Assembly: GCF_030294945.1 (NCBI RefSeq)
Contig: NZ_AP018448.1
Location: 4,301,001-4,365,000, forward strand
DNA length: 64,000 nt
Reading direction: 5' to 3'
Origin: Streptomyces graminofaciens
GTDB taxonomy: Bacteria; Actinomycetota; Actinomycetes; Streptomycetales; Streptomycetaceae
In this document: positions 27,324 through 35,559 of the stretch, piece by piece
Position numbering within the stretch: the first letter of the stretch is position 1
Layout of the letters: the number at the start of each line of letters is the position of its first letter
The notes under the pieces: model-generated
The model's database searches: none
What the model saw: the letters and a program-made list of their open reading frames with translations, nothing else
Told to the model about the DNA's origin: nothing
Position numbers and translations under genes: made by a program

Positions 27324-27406
27324 ATTCGCATCCCCCTTTTTCTGCGCGCCGCGCCGCCTCCGAGCCGCCGCGCGCTCCCACGCGAACGCACTTCAGGACG
27401 GTACCC

Positions 27407-27955
27407 GTGTCTGTGTCCCCCGCTGTCTCTTCCGCCCCGGCCGCCTCGACGTCGCCCGTCGCCGCCCCCACACAGGCCGACCTCCTCGACTTCGTCCGCC
27501 GGACGGCCGCCGACGCCGAGGTGATCGCCTCGCTCCCGCTCGACCCCGAGGGCCGTACCTGGGTACGGCTCGAGGGCCCCGGCGGCAGTGAGGCCTGGCT
27601 CATCGGCTGGCCGCCCGGCACCGGAACCGGCTGGCACGACCACGCCGACTCGGTGGGCGCCTTCGTCACGGCCTCCGGCGAACTCAAGGAGAACTCCCTC
27701 GCCGCCCGCCTCCCCACGGACGGCTGGAAGACCCTCGAACTCGCCGACGGCGTCGACCGTGAGCGTCGCCTGCCCGCCGGCAAGGGCCGCGCCTTCGGAC
27801 AGCACCACGTGCACGAGGTGTTCAACGAGTCCACCGAGGAACACGCGATCTCCGTCCACGCCTACTACCCACCGCTGCCCCGCATCCGCCGCTACAGCCG
27901 TACGGGCCAGGTGCTGCACCTGGAGCACGTGGAGCGTCCGGACGACTGGCAGTGA
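27407..27955 (+). CDS. Cysteine dioxygenase family protein
   Basis: GTG 27407 is preceded by AGGACGG with 5-6 nt spacing. The 182-residue cupin has the CDO type I landmarks: the metal-binding HDH in GTGWHDHADSVGAF (residues about 72-74), a glycine strand FVTASGEL, and the later histidine region FGQHHVHEVFN with HAYYPPLPRIRRY. The enzyme oxidises L-cysteine to cysteine sulfinate with non-heme iron and O2. It follows the cysteine leader peptide and is followed 46 bp later by a rhodanese relic, forming a sulfur-metabolism unit. Confidence 0.9.
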   Translation: MSVSPAVSSAPAASTSPVAAPTQADLLDFVRRTAADAEVIASLPLDPEGRTWVRLEGPGGSEAWLIGWPPGTGTGWHDHADSVGAFVTASGELKENSLAARLPTDGWKTLELADGVDRERRLPAGKGRAFGQHHVHEVFNESTEEHAISVHAYYPPLPRIRRYSRTGQVLHLEHVERPDDWQ

Positions 27956-28001
27956 GCGCGGTCCGGAACGAGCCGGGCCTACCGAGCGACCCGAGCGGCC
28001 G

Positions 28002-28400
28002 GTGAGCATCGACGAGTCGCTGGAGCGGGTCCGCGCGGACCTGGACCGTATGGAGCCGAAGGAGGCCCACGACGCCGCGCAGGCGGGCGAGGCCCTCCTC
28101 GTGGACATCCGTTACGCGGCCCTGCGCGACCGCGACGGCCTCGTCCCCGGCACCCTCGTCGTCGAACGCAACGAACTGGAATGGCGCCTCGACCCCCAGG
28201 GCAGCCACCGTGTCCCCGAAGACACCGTGTCCTCGAAGCCACCGACCACGACCTGCGCGTCGTCGTCATCTGCGACGAGGGCTACGCCTCCAGCCTCGCG
28301 GCCTCCTCCCTGCGCCAACTGGGCCCGCACCGGGCGACCGACCTGACGGGCGGCTTCCAGGCGTGGAGAGCGGCCGGCTTGCCGGTGATGGCCCAGTGCC
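28002..28400 (+). pseudogene. Rhodanese-like protein, frameshifted by a 17-bp tandem duplication
   Basis: GTG 28002 opens a rhodanese domain (MEPKEAHDAAQAGEALLVDI...GTLVVERNELEWRLDP). At 28206-28239 two near-identical 17-bp units stand in tandem, and downstream the rhodanese sequence continues in another frame: TDHDLRVVVICDEGYASSL with active-site cysteine CDEGYAS, then LTGGFQAWRAAGLPV. Removing one 17-bp unit restores one frame through SHRV-E-ATDHDL. As it stands, translation from GTG 28002 stops at 28346 without the catalytic cysteine. The 3' end is also unclear, because the correct frame has no stop near GLPV. It follows cysteine dioxygenase by 46 bp and presumably handled sulfane sulfur. 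Confidence 0.85.
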
Positions 28401-28450
28401 CTTCTGATGGATCTCGGCGGCCCCAGTTGCCAGTCGTGGGTCGTCGGCGG

Positions 28451-28828
28451 TCAGTGACGGACCAGGCAGAAAGGATGCCCCGCCGGGTCCGCGTAGATCC
28501 GCCAACTCCGCCCGTCGGAGCCGCCGTCGAGCAGTGTCGCACCGGCATCCAGCACGGCCTCCTGCGCCCGGTCCAGGTCCTCGACCCCGAAGTCCAGATG
28601 GAACTGCTGGGGCCGGGCGGGGTCCGGCCACTGCGGCGGGCGATAGTCCGCCACCCGTTGGAAGGCGAGCACAAGACCGGACGGCGAGTGCAACGTCGCC
28701 CAACCGTCACCGAGCGCCCAACGCCGGTCCGGCCGGTCGACGGTGCCACCGAGCAACGACCGGTAGAACTCGGCCAGCTGCCTCGGATCAGCACAGTCCA
28801 ACACCACACACTGCAGATCAGCGATCAT
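28451..28828 (-). CDS. VOC family (glyoxalase/bleomycin-resistance fold) protein
   Basis: This 125-residue single-domain protein of the vicinal oxygen chelate superfamily has two beta-alpha-beta-beta-beta modules: CVVLDCADPRQLAEFYRSLLG at the start and DLDRAQEAVLDAGATLLDG in the second half, ending DPAGHPFCLV. Putative metal ligands are H108 (GHPF) and acidic residues at module ends. Members act as lyases, dioxygenases or drug-binding proteins; the substrate cannot be told. It is convergent with the broken rhodanese and followed leftward by nothing obvious in its own transcript. Confidence 0.88.
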   Translation of the reverse strand: MIADLQCVVLDCADPRQLAEFYRSLLGGTVDRPDRRWALGDGWATLHSPSGLVLAFQRVADYRPPQWPDPARPQQFHLDFGVEDLDRAQEAVLDAGATLLDGGSDGRSWRIYADPAGHPFCLVRH

Positions 28829-28880
28829 GGTCGGATCCTAGGGCGCGGCCACACGACCGCTCCGGTGATCCTGCCCGAAC

Positions 28881-29309
28881 CTAGACCATGCTCAGCAGAT
28901 GATCCGTGGGTATGTAGTTGATCTTCCAGTCCGCACAGACTCCCGGGGCCCCGTCCTCCGGGCATCGCGCACCCACCGTCACCCAACGGACCGACCCGTC
29001 GGCGGACAACGTGAACGCGACGGCCACCTCGAACTCCTCGCTTCCACATGGGCACTCGAGCACGCAAGGATCCGCTTCCTCCCAGTACTCCGCGCTGTCC
29101 GCGATAAACGCCTGGGCCCCGCAGCCGGAACACTCCCGTTCGGCACCGCCCTCGACGTCGTCGAACCGCAGGGAGAAGACGCGTCCGGCACAGTCACCGC
29201 ACACGCACGAAGAGATCTTCACCGGCCGGTCGTCGACGGCACCGCGCAGCAGCGCCGCGAGCTCCGCGGAAACGCCCTCATCAACCTGGTCATCACCGTG
29301 CACAGGCAC
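28881..29309 (-). CDS. Hypothetical zinc-ribbon-like protein
   Basis: GTG 29309 is chosen because GGAG sits just upstream and because extending further would translate the CCCGCA array as a Val-Arg repeat. The 142-residue protein shows cysteine pairs typical of zinc binding: SSCVCGDCAG, ECSGCGAQ, LECPCGSEEF, and single cysteines in ARCPEDG and GVCADW. It ends NYIPTDHLLSMV. I do not recognise a named family. It may be a metal-binding regulator or structural protein conserved in streptomycetes. Confidence 0.65.
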   Translation of the reverse strand: MPVHGDDQVDEGVSAELAALLRGAVDDRPVKISSCVCGDCAGRVFSLRFDDVEGGAERECSGCGAQAFIADSAEYWEEADPCVLECPCGSEEFEVAVAFTLSADGSVRWVTVGARCPEDGAPGVCADWKINYIPTDHLLSMV

Positions 29310-29329
29310 ATCGCTCCAGACACCTCGAA

Positions 29330-29400
29330 CCCGCACCCGCACCCGCACCCGCACCCGCACCCGCACCCGCACCCGCACCCGCACCCGCACCCGCACCCGT
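29330..29400. repeat. CCCGCA hexanucleotide array 1
   Basis: About eleven uninterrupted copies of the hexamer ccgcac run from 29330 to 29398, directly upstream of the zinc-ribbon-like gene. Any frame reads as His-Pro or Val-Arg dipeptides. A second array of related units lies at 41161-41278. Confidence 0.92.
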
Positions 29401-29444
29401 CCAGCATGCCCAAGGGCCTGGATGCACCCCGCCTCCTTCTGTCG

Positions 29445-30371
29445 TCAGTAGGCCCCCTCCTCCAGCCCCTCCGTTTCCTCCCCCTCCTCCTCCAGTGCCT
29501 GCCGGACCACCCGCAGAGCCATGCCTTCGGAGTAGCCCTTGCGGGCGAGCATGCCCGCGAGGCGGCGGAGGCGTTTGTCGCGGTCGAGCCCTCTCGTCGA
29601 GCGGAGTTTGCGGGCGACCAGGTCGCGGGCGGTGGCCTCCTCCTGCTCGGTGTCGAGCTGGGCGACGGCCTCCTCGATCAGCGCCGAGTCCACGCCCTTG
29701 GTCCGCAGCTCCTGGGCGAGGGCCCGCCTGGCCAGGCCCCGGCCGTGATGCCGGGACTCCACCCAGGCGTCCGCGAACGCGCTGTCGTTGATCAGCCCGA
29801 CCTCCTCGAACCGTGACAGCACCTCGTCCGCCACGTCCTCGGGGATCTCGCGTTTACGCAGGGCGTCGGCGAGTTGCTTCCGGGTGCGCGGGGTCCCGGT
29901 GAGCAGGCGCAGACAGATCGCCCGTGCCCGCTCAGCCGGGTCCCCTGAGGGTTCCCCTTTCTCGGCCCTCGACGAGAAAGACGAACCCCCGTTCTCCGAC
30001 CCCCCGCCCTCGGCCTCCGGGCCGTCGTCCGACCCCCCGAAGCCGCGTCGGCGACCGCCGCGACCCCCGCTGCCGCGACGCCCGTCACCGCCCGCGCCCC
30101 CGCGCGAGACTCCGCCGCCCCGTCGTCGGCCACCGCCGGGCACCCCCTCGCCCGGGCGCGAGCCGTCGTCGGGCCGAGCCCACTCCGGCCGGCCTTCCTC
30201 CGGTCGGCCGTCGCCGTACGGTTCGCCGCCGTAGGGCCCGTCCGTGCCGTACCCCGCCGCGTCGTCGTACGGCCCGTATTCGCCCTCGGCGGGCCGCCCC
30301 GCACCCCCGCGCCCCCTGCCTTCAGGGGCACTGGGGTAGGCGTACTCCGCCCAGTCCGTTCTGCGTGTCAC
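29445..30371 (-). CDS. recX: Recombination regulator RecX
   Basis: The 308-residue protein starts at GTG 30371, 3 bp after the recA stop, so the pair is co-transcribed. The first 145 residues are a Gly/Arg/Asp/Glu-rich low-complexity extension. RecX proper follows, with tandem three-helix motifs: RARAICLRLLTGTPRTRKQLADAL, LINDSAFADAWVESRHHGRGLARRALAQELRTKG and a third near the C-terminus (RRLAGMLARKGYSEGMALRVV). RecX binds RecA filaments and inhibits them. The long N-terminal extension is unusual relative to the 150-190 residues of most RecX proteins. Confidence 0.93.
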   Translation of the reverse strand: MTRRTDWAEYAYPSAPEGRGRGGAGRPAEGEYGPYDDAAGYGTDGPYGGEPYGDGRPEEGRPEWARPDDGSRPGEGVPGGGRRRGGGVSRGGAGGDGRRGSGGRGGRRRGFGGSDDGPEAEGGGSENGGSSFSSRAEKGEPSGDPAERARAICLRLLTGTPRTRKQLADALRKREIPEDVADEVLSRFEEVGLINDSAFADAWVESRHHGRGLARRALAQELRTKGVDSALIEEAVAQLDTEQEEATARDLVARKLRSTRGLDRDKRLRRLAGMLARKGYSEGMALRVVRQALEEEGEETEGLEEGAY

Positions 30372-30374
30372 GGA

Positions 30375-31502
30375 TCAGCTCTTGGTCGCCGCGGCCTTGG
30401 TCTTGAGTGTCTTGGCAGCGGAGGCGGGCACCGTCTTCGAGGCGTCGTCCGCCGGCGCGGCCGAGACCGCCGCGTCGGCGCCCGCCTCGACGGTGGGCTC
30501 CTCCGGTCGTACGCCGACGCCCAGCTTCTCCTTGATCTTCTTCTCGATCTCGTTGGCCAGGTCGGGGTTGTCCTTCAGGAAGTTGCGCGCGTTCTCCTTG
30601 CCCTGGCCGAGCTGGTCACCCTCGTACGTGTACCAGGCGCCGGCCTTGCGGACGAAGCCGTGCTCCACGCCCATGTCGATCAGGCCGCCCTCGCGACTGA
30701 TGCCCTGGCCGTAGAGGATGTCGAACTCGGCCTGCTTGAAGGGCGGCGCGACCTTGTTCTTGACGACCTTGACGCGGGTACGGTTGCCGACCGCGTCCGT
30801 GCCGTCCTTCAGGGTCTCGATTCGGCGGATGTCGAGTCGCACCGAGGCGTAGAACTTCAGCGCCCGGCCACCCGTCGTGGTCTCCGGGGAGCCGAACATC
30901 ACGCCGATCTTCTCGCGGAGCTGGTTGATGAAGATCGCGGTGGTCTTGGACTGGTTGAGCGCGCTGGTGATCTTCCGCAGGGCCTGGCTCATCAGACGGG
31001 CCTGCAGACCGACGTGGCTGTCACCCATCTCGCCCTCGATCTCCGCACGCGGGACGAGCGCGGCGACGGAGTCGATGACGATGAGGTCGAGGGCGCCGGA
31101 GCGGACCAGCATGTCCACGATCTCCAGGGCCTGCTCGCCGTTGTCCGGCTGGGACAGGATCAGGTTGTCGATGTCGACGCCGAGCTTCTTCGCGTACTCG
31201 GGATCGAGGGCGTGCTCCGCGTCCACGAAGGCCACCTGACCGCCGGCCTTCTGCGCGTTCGCCACCGCGTGCAGGGTCAGGGTCGTCTTGCCGGAGGACT
31301 CCGGGCCGTAGACCTCCACCACTCGGCCGCGCGGCAGACCGCCGACACCAAGGGCGACGTCGAGGGCGGTCGATCCGGTGGGGATGACCTCGATGGGCTC
31401 GTTCGGCCGCTCGCCAAGACGCATCACCGCGCCTTTGCCGAACTGCCTTTCAATCTGTGCGAGCGCGGCGTCGAGCGCCTTCTCGCGGTCGGTTCCTGCC
31501 AT
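30375..31502 (-). CDS. recA: Recombinase RecA
   Basis: ATG 31502 ([18 protein letters not shown]) gives the normal 375-residue RecA; a longer in-frame start at 31664 adds unconserved residues and would overlap the SOS-controlled leader. Motifs: Walker [10 protein letters not shown], Walker [11 protein letters not shown], loop L1 GEMGDSHVG, the L2 region [21 protein letters not shown], and [14 protein letters not shown]. The C-terminus is Ala/Lys/Thr-rich, as in streptomycetes. RecA carries out homologous strand exchange and triggers LexA cleavage. An SOS-type element lies 165 bp upstream. Confidence 0.98.
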   Translation of the reverse strand: MAGTDREKALDAALAQIERQFGKGAVMRLGERPNEPIEVIPTGSTALDVALGVGGLPRGRVVEVYGPESSGKTTLTLHAVANAQKAGGQVAFVDAEHALDPEYAKKLGVDIDNLILSQPDNGEQALEIVDMLVRSGALDLIVIDSVAALVPRAEIEGEMGDSHVGLQARLMSQALRKITSALNQSKTTAIFINQLREKIGVMFGSPETTTGGRALKFYASVRLDIRRIETLKDGTDAVGNRTRVKVVKNKVAPPFKQAEFDILYGQGISREGGLIDMGVEHGFVRKAGAWYTYEGDQLGQGKENARNFLKDNPDLANEIEKKIKEKLGVGVRPEEPTVEAGADAAVSAAPADDASKTVPASAAKTLKTKAAATKS

Positions 31503-31857
31503 GGGTTCCACCCGATTTGCTTGAGTCGATCGCTTCACGTGAAAGACGCTAACGCCTGCCACTGACAATGGGCCCCGACGCCCGCCCAGCCTGTGGATAA
31601 CTCGGGCACTTCTCCACGAAAACCCTGTGGAAAAAGCCGCCTCAGGTCCCGCCGGAGCCTCCATAAGAATGGATGTTCGATTTTCGTGTCAAGCGCACCA
31701 CTCGGCTCCCACGAGACTACGTTCGCGCACTGACAACGGCCGGATGCCGGGCCCCGGCGCCCCGGCCCGGCGCCCGGCAGGCCTGCTTCCCACGTCGTAC
31801 GGCAGGTGTCTTCGCCCGTACGACGACCACGCGGCCCCGGCCCTCGACGCTGAACCC
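31503..31857. other. recA upstream region
   Basis: This 355-bp region is shared by leftward recA and the rightward membrane protein. It holds the SOS-type element (listed separately). Near 31603-31640, ctgtggataactc and ccctgtggaaaaa recall sequences seen near replication and repair promoters, but I could not assign -10/-35 boxes. Confidence 0.45.
31667..31678 (-). promoter_or_regulatory. SOS (LexA) box of recA
   Basis: On the recA strand the sequence reads GAACATCCATTC, the Cheo-box-like LexA site (GAAC-N4-GTTC type with one degenerate half) that I recall from Streptomyces recA promoters. It lies 165 bp upstream of the recA ATG. Confidence 0.8.
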
Positions 31858-32604
31858 ATGCTCAGCCACAACAGCAGAACCGAGCGCCTCTGCCATGCGA
31901 CCGGTGCCGTCCTGGTGCTCTCCGGGCTCGCGCACCTGATGGTGTTCGCCATCGACGGCGGTCCCTGGGACGGGCCCGTCTCCTGGCGCAAGCCCGTCAC
32001 CTTCGGGCTCTCCTTCGGACTCACGCTGATCGCGGTCACGTGGGTCACGTCGTACCTGCGGATCGGTGCACGGCCGCGTGACGCCCTGCTCGTGGTGTTC
32101 GCCGTCGACTGTGTGACGGAGGTCGGCGGGATCACCCTTCAGGCGTGGCGCGGGGTGCCCTCGCACCTGGACATGGAGACGGCCTTCGACACGACGGTGT
32201 CCATGACGCTCGCCGTGGGTGGCGGTGTTCTCGTGATACTGCTCACGGTGTTCGCCGTCGCCTCGTTCCGGCGCCGGCCCTCCGGTCCGCCGGGGATGCC
32301 GCTCGCGCTGCGCTCCGGCTTCGCGATCCTGCTCGTGGCCCTGGCGTCGGGGGTGGCGATGATCGCGCGCGGTGTGGTCCTCGCCCGGACCGGTCACCAG
32401 GAGGCGGCGTACCACTCGACAGCCCCGCTCAAGCCCCTGCACGGGGTGAGTCTGCATGCCGTGCTGGTACTGCCGCTGCTGGCCCGCTCGCTGTCCGGGA
32501 CCTCCTGGAGCGACGCCGCCAAGCTGCGACTGACGCGCGCCGCGGTCGCCTGTTACGCGGTGGCCGTGCTCGGCGCCGGGGTGTGGGCGGTCGTGGGTCG
32601 TTGA
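31858..32604 (+). CDS. Multi-pass integral membrane protein of unknown function
   Basis: ATG 31858 (MLSHNSRTERLCHATGAV) is the most likely start, though no strong ribosome-binding site precedes it. The 248-residue product has about six or seven membrane segments: GAVLVLSGLAHLMVF, FGLSFGLTLIAVTWV, ALLVVFAVDCVTEV, LAVGGGVLVILLTVF, SGFAILLVALASGVAMI, LHAVLVLPLLARSL and a last one at the C-terminus. There are no catalytic motifs I can name. It is divergent from recA and convergent with the AI-2E family gene. Confidence 0.75.
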   Translation: MLSHNSRTERLCHATGAVLVLSGLAHLMVFAIDGGPWDGPVSWRKPVTFGLSFGLTLIAVTWVTSYLRIGARPRDALLVVFAVDCVTEVGGITLQAWRGVPSHLDMETAFDTTVSMTLAVGGGVLVILLTVFAVASFRRRPSGPPGMPLALRSGFAILLVALASGVAMIARGVVLARTGHQEAAYHSTAPLKPLHGVSLHAVLVLPLLARSLSGTSWSDAAKLRLTRAAVACYAVAVLGAGVWAVVGR

Positions 32605-32628
32605 ACGGTGCTCCCGACGAGCGGCGGG

Positions 32629-33936
32629 CTACGAGGTGCCGTCGTCGGGCCCCTGGCCCCGGTCCCGCTTCGCGGAGTCGTCCGTCGGCTTCGCGCCCCG
32701 CTTCCGCTCGAACTGCTGCACCTGCTCCTCCAGCCGCCTGCGCACGCGCGCGAGGAGGTTCCCCGAGCCGCGACTGCGGTGGCCGTGCACCCGGGGATCG
32801 TCGGTGACGTCGTACCGCTTCACGTATGCCCCCAGGAAGGCCTGGAGTGTGGCGATCGCGGGGATGGCGATGAGGGCGCCGACCGCGCCGAGGAGCGCGG
32901 TGCCCGCGATGACCGAGCCGAAGGCGACGGCCGGGTGGATGTCCACGGTCTTCGCGGTCAGCTTGGGCTGGAGCATGTAGTTCTCGAACTGCTGGTAGAC
33001 CACCACGAAGACGAGGACCCACAGCGCGTACCAGGGGTTGATCGTGAAGGCGATCAGCATCGGCAGGGCACCGGCGAGGTAGGTACCGATGGTGGGGATG
33101 AACTGCGAGACCAGGCCGACCCAGACCGCCAGCGCGGGCGCGTAGGGCACGTCCAGGTACTCCAGCAGGATGTAGTGCGCTATGCCGGAGATCAGTGCCA
33201 TCAGGCCGCGCGAGTACAGATAGCCGCCGGTCTTGTCGACGGCGATCTCCCACGCGCGCAGCACCTCGGCCTGCCGGGCGGGCGGAAGCACGGAACACAG
33301 GGCGCGTCGCAGTCGGGGCCCGTCTGCGGCGAAGTAGAACGAGAACAGGGCGATCGTCAGCAGTTGGAAGAGGCCGCCCAGGACCTGCGCGGAGACGTCC
33401 AGGACGCCCGTGGCGCTGTTCTGCACGTACTTCTTCAGCCAGTCGGAGCGGAGCAGCCCCTCCTGGATGTCGACGCGCTTCAGCTCGGTGTGGAAGGTCG
33501 TGTTGATCCAGCTGATGACGGAGTCGAGGTACGCCGGGAAGTCCTCGACCATCTTGATGATCTGGCCGGCGAGCATCGAGCCGAGCAGGGTGACGAATCC
33601 GGCGACCGCGATCAGCGTGATCAGGAAGACCAGGAACGTGGCGAACCCTCTGCGCAGGCCCTTCGACGCCATCCAGCTCACCGCGGGCTCTATCGCGAGC
33701 GCCAGGAAGAACGCGATGAGGATGTTTATAAGCAGCCCGATGAGCTGGTGGAACGCCCAGCTGCCCAGTTGGAAGACGGCCACCAGCGCGAGTGCCAGCA
33801 CCATGGCGCGCGGCAGCCAGCGTGGCATGCGCCCGCTCGGCTCGGCGCCGGGCCCGACCGGAGGTCCGGTGGGCGGCGTCGTGCCGAACGGGGACGGCTG
33901 GTGATCGACTTCCGCGGTCTCGTCAGTGGGGGCCAC
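32629..33936 (-). CDS. AI-2E family transporter
   Basis: GTG 33936 (VAPTDETAEVDHQ) gives 435 residues; a start at 33990 is also possible. The N-terminus is a Pro-rich cytoplasmic segment, followed by about eight membrane helices with the family's central soluble part (IIKMVEDFPAYLDSVISWIN). The conserved C-terminal helices include LVSQFIPTIGTYLAGALPML, VVYQQFENYMLQPKL and VAFGSVIAGTALLGAVGALIAIP. The family exports or antiports small molecules (AI-2, Na+/Li+); the name does not prove AI-2 transport. The charged tail (QQFERKRGAK) is cytoplasmic. Confidence 0.9.
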   Translation of the reverse strand: MAPTDETAEVDHQPSPFGTTPPTGPPVGPGAEPSGRMPRWLPRAMVLALALVAVFQLGSWAFHQLIGLLINILIAFFLALAIEPAVSWMASKGLRRGFATFLVFLITLIAVAGFVTLLGSMLAGQIIKMVEDFPAYLDSVISWINTTFHTELKRVDIQEGLLRSDWLKKYVQNSATGVLDVSAQVLGGLFQLLTIALFSFYFAADGPRLRRALCSVLPPARQAEVLRAWEIAVDKTGGYLYSRGLMALISGIAHYILLEYLDVPYAPALAVWVGLVSQFIPTIGTYLAGALPMLIAFTINPWYALWVLVFVVVYQQFENYMLQPKLTAKTVDIHPAVAFGSVIAGTALLGAVGALIAIPAIATLQAFLGAYVKRYDVTDDPRVHGHRSRGSGNLLARVRRRLEEQVQQFERKRGAKPTDDSAKRDRGQGPDDGTS

Positions 33937-34029
33937 GGACCAAGTTTCGCCCACGCCGCTGACAATCGGCCCCCGCCCCCGGGTCTTCATGCCCGGCGCT
34001 CGGCGGCGTCACCCGAAGTCCGTTGCGTT

Positions 34030-34224
34030 TCAGCGGCTTTCGGAGGGAACGTCCATGCTCGCGCACACCGCTCTCCACACGTCCTTCGCCTCCCAGCCGG
34101 CGTCCAGCGCCTGGTGGATGGTGCGTCCGCCGAGCTCGGACATCACATGATCGCGCGCGAAGGTGTCGGCGTACGCCTCGCCGAAGTGATCCGCCATCCG
34201 CTGCCAGAAGACCGTCAACCGCAT
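34030..34224 (-). CDS. DUF3046 family small protein
   Basis: This 64-residue protein starts at ATG 34224 (MRLTVFWQRMADHFGEAYADT) and contains the whole DUF3046 core, SELGGRTIHQALDAGWEAKDVWRAVC. It is a helical protein restricted to actinobacteria and usually encoded close to recA-recX, as here. The function is unknown. Longer upstream starts would overlap the divergent gene at 34304 and are not conserved. Confidence 0.88.
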   Translation of the reverse strand: MRLTVFWQRMADHFGEAYADTFARDHVMSELGGRTIHQALDAGWEAKDVWRAVCASMDVPSESR

Positions 34225-34303
34225 GACTCCAGTATCCCGCCCCAGGGGGTGGGCCTTGCCGTGACGGCTTGCCGAGACCGCTTTCCGCCCTACGGTCTGA
34301 CGC

Positions 34304-35248
34304 ATGGCCGAAACTGGAGCATCCCCACTCCCCCCGACGCCCTCGGCGCAGCCCCCGCTCTCCCGCGCCGAGCAGTTCATCTGGCTGACCGCGCGCGTGC
34401 TGGAGCAGCGCCGCTTCGCGTACCACTTCCTCGACGGGAACGCCGACGCGGTGGAGACCGCGCTGGCCGCCTATCGGAACACGGACGAGGGGTACGGCCA
34501 CGCGCTCGAACCCGATCTGCGCGGTCCGGTGAGCCAGCCCCTGCACACCGGGCACGCGCTGCGCGTCCTGGACTCGATCGGGCGCTGCGGCGGGCAGCGG
34601 GTGGAACGCGTGTGCCGCTATCTGACCTCAGTGTCGACCTCCGACGGCGCTCTGCCCGCGGTGCGTCCCAGCCAGCGCGGCTATCCGGCGGCACCGTTCG
34701 TGCCGATCGTCGACGATCCGCCCAGTGATCTGCTGGCCACCGGTCCGGTGGTGGGCCTGCTGCACCGCAACGCGGTGTGGCACGCGTGGCTGTTCCGGGC
34801 CACCGACTTCTGCTGGCAGGCGGTCGAGTCCCTGGAGAAGTCGCACCCCTACGAGGTGCAGGCCGCGGTGGCGTTCCTCGACTCCGTGCCCGACCGCCCG
34901 CGCGCGCGGGTGGCCGCCGACCGGCTGGGCCGCCTGGTGCGCGAGCACCGGCTGGCCGTGCTGGACCCGGGTCGGCCGGAGGAGTACCCGGTGTCCGCCG
35001 GTTACGCGCCCGGGGAGCACCACTTCCCGTACGACTTCGCGCGCACTCCGGAGTCCCTCGCGCGCGCGTGGTTCACCGACGAGGAGATGGCCCGCTCACT
35101 GGACCATCTGACGAGCGAGCAGCAGGAGGACGGCGGCTGGCCGATCCGCTGGCGCCAGTGGGCCCCCGGCACGGCCCTGGAGAGCCGCCCCATCGTGACG
35201 ATCGGGGCGCTGCGCACCCTGCGCGCGTACGGGCGGCCGATCGACTGA
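34304..35248 (+). CDS. Alpha-alpha-barrel (prenyltransferase/squalene-cyclase-like) hypothetical protein
   Basis: The 314-residue protein consists mainly of paired helices with motifs such as YRNTDEGYGHALEPDLRGP, DLLATGPVVGLLHR and LTSEQQEDGGWPIRWRQW. The last resembles the QxxDGGW motif of squalene-cyclase/prenyltransferase-like toroids. There is no DxDD or zinc-ligand set, so catalysis as a cyclase is not supported. It starts at ATG 34304, divergent from the DUF3046 gene. A long hairpin follows its stop. Confidence 0.75.
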   Translation: MAETGASPLPPTPSAQPPLSRAEQFIWLTARVLEQRRFAYHFLDGNADAVETALAAYRNTDEGYGHALEPDLRGPVSQPLHTGHALRVLDSIGRCGGQRVERVCRYLTSVSTSDGALPAVRPSQRGYPAAPFVPIVDDPPSDLLATGPVVGLLHRNAVWHAWLFRATDFCWQAVESLEKSHPYEVQAAVAFLDSVPDRPRARVAADRLGRLVREHRLAVLDPGRPEEYPVSAGYAPGEHHFPYDFARTPESLARAWFTDEEMARSLDHLTSEQQEDGGWPIRWRQWAPGTALESRPIVTIGALRTLRAYGRPID

Positions 35249-35258
35249 ACGCGGCTGT

Positions 35259-35329
35259 GCCCTGCGGGCGTACGGCGGCCGGGCACACACGTGGGTCGCG
35301 TGTGTACGTCCGCCGTACGCCCGCAGGGC
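35259..35329. terminator. Long bidirectional hairpin
   Basis: A perfect 20-bp stem, gccctgcgggcgtacggcgg (35259-35278) with its complement at 35310-35329, contains an inner partial stem (cacacg/cgtgtg) and lies between convergent transcription units, 10 bp after a stop codon. It has no U-tract, as is common for Streptomyces terminators. Fragments of the same motif (gcgtgtgtacg, cgtacgg) recur up to 35380. Confidence 0.75.
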
Positions 35330-35392
35330 AGGCTCGCGCGTGTACGGCCGCAGGGGCACGCTCGCGTGTGCGTACGGCTGTCAGGCCACCTC

Positions 35393-35540
35393 TCAGCCGG
35401 TTAGCGCCCGCACCCCGGCCGTCACGATCACCGCCGCGGCCACGACGACCAGGAACGGGGCGCGCAGCAGCGCGACGGTGGCGGCCGCGAGCCCCGCGGC
35501 CCTCGCGTGGATGACCGACGCCGACCGTCTGGACGGCGCC
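35393..35540 (-). pseudogene. azlD: azlD remnant (C-terminal end of branched-chain amino acid permease subunit)
   Basis: On the minus strand the last 45 or so codons read ASVIHARAAGLAAATVALL, then a hydrophobic APFLVVVAAAVIVTAGVRALTG and a stop at 35393. This is the typical C-terminal helix pair of AzlD. The preceding AVQTVG, also AzlD-like, is in a different frame. Nothing of the first two thirds of azlD, nor of azlC, is present; upstream is directly the AraC relic. It appears to be the right end of a deletion. Confidence 0.7.
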
Positions 35541-35559
35541 GCGCTGCGGCTGCGGCCCG

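Noticed and set aside
29330..29400. His-Pro or Val-Arg dipeptide coding across the CCCGCA array
   Set aside because: Low-complexity translation of a hexamer; the better start of the neighbouring gene lies beyond it.
30375..31664. Longer RecA start 54 codons upstream
   Set aside because: The extra residues are unconserved and the standard [10 protein letters not shown] start at 31502 gives normal length.
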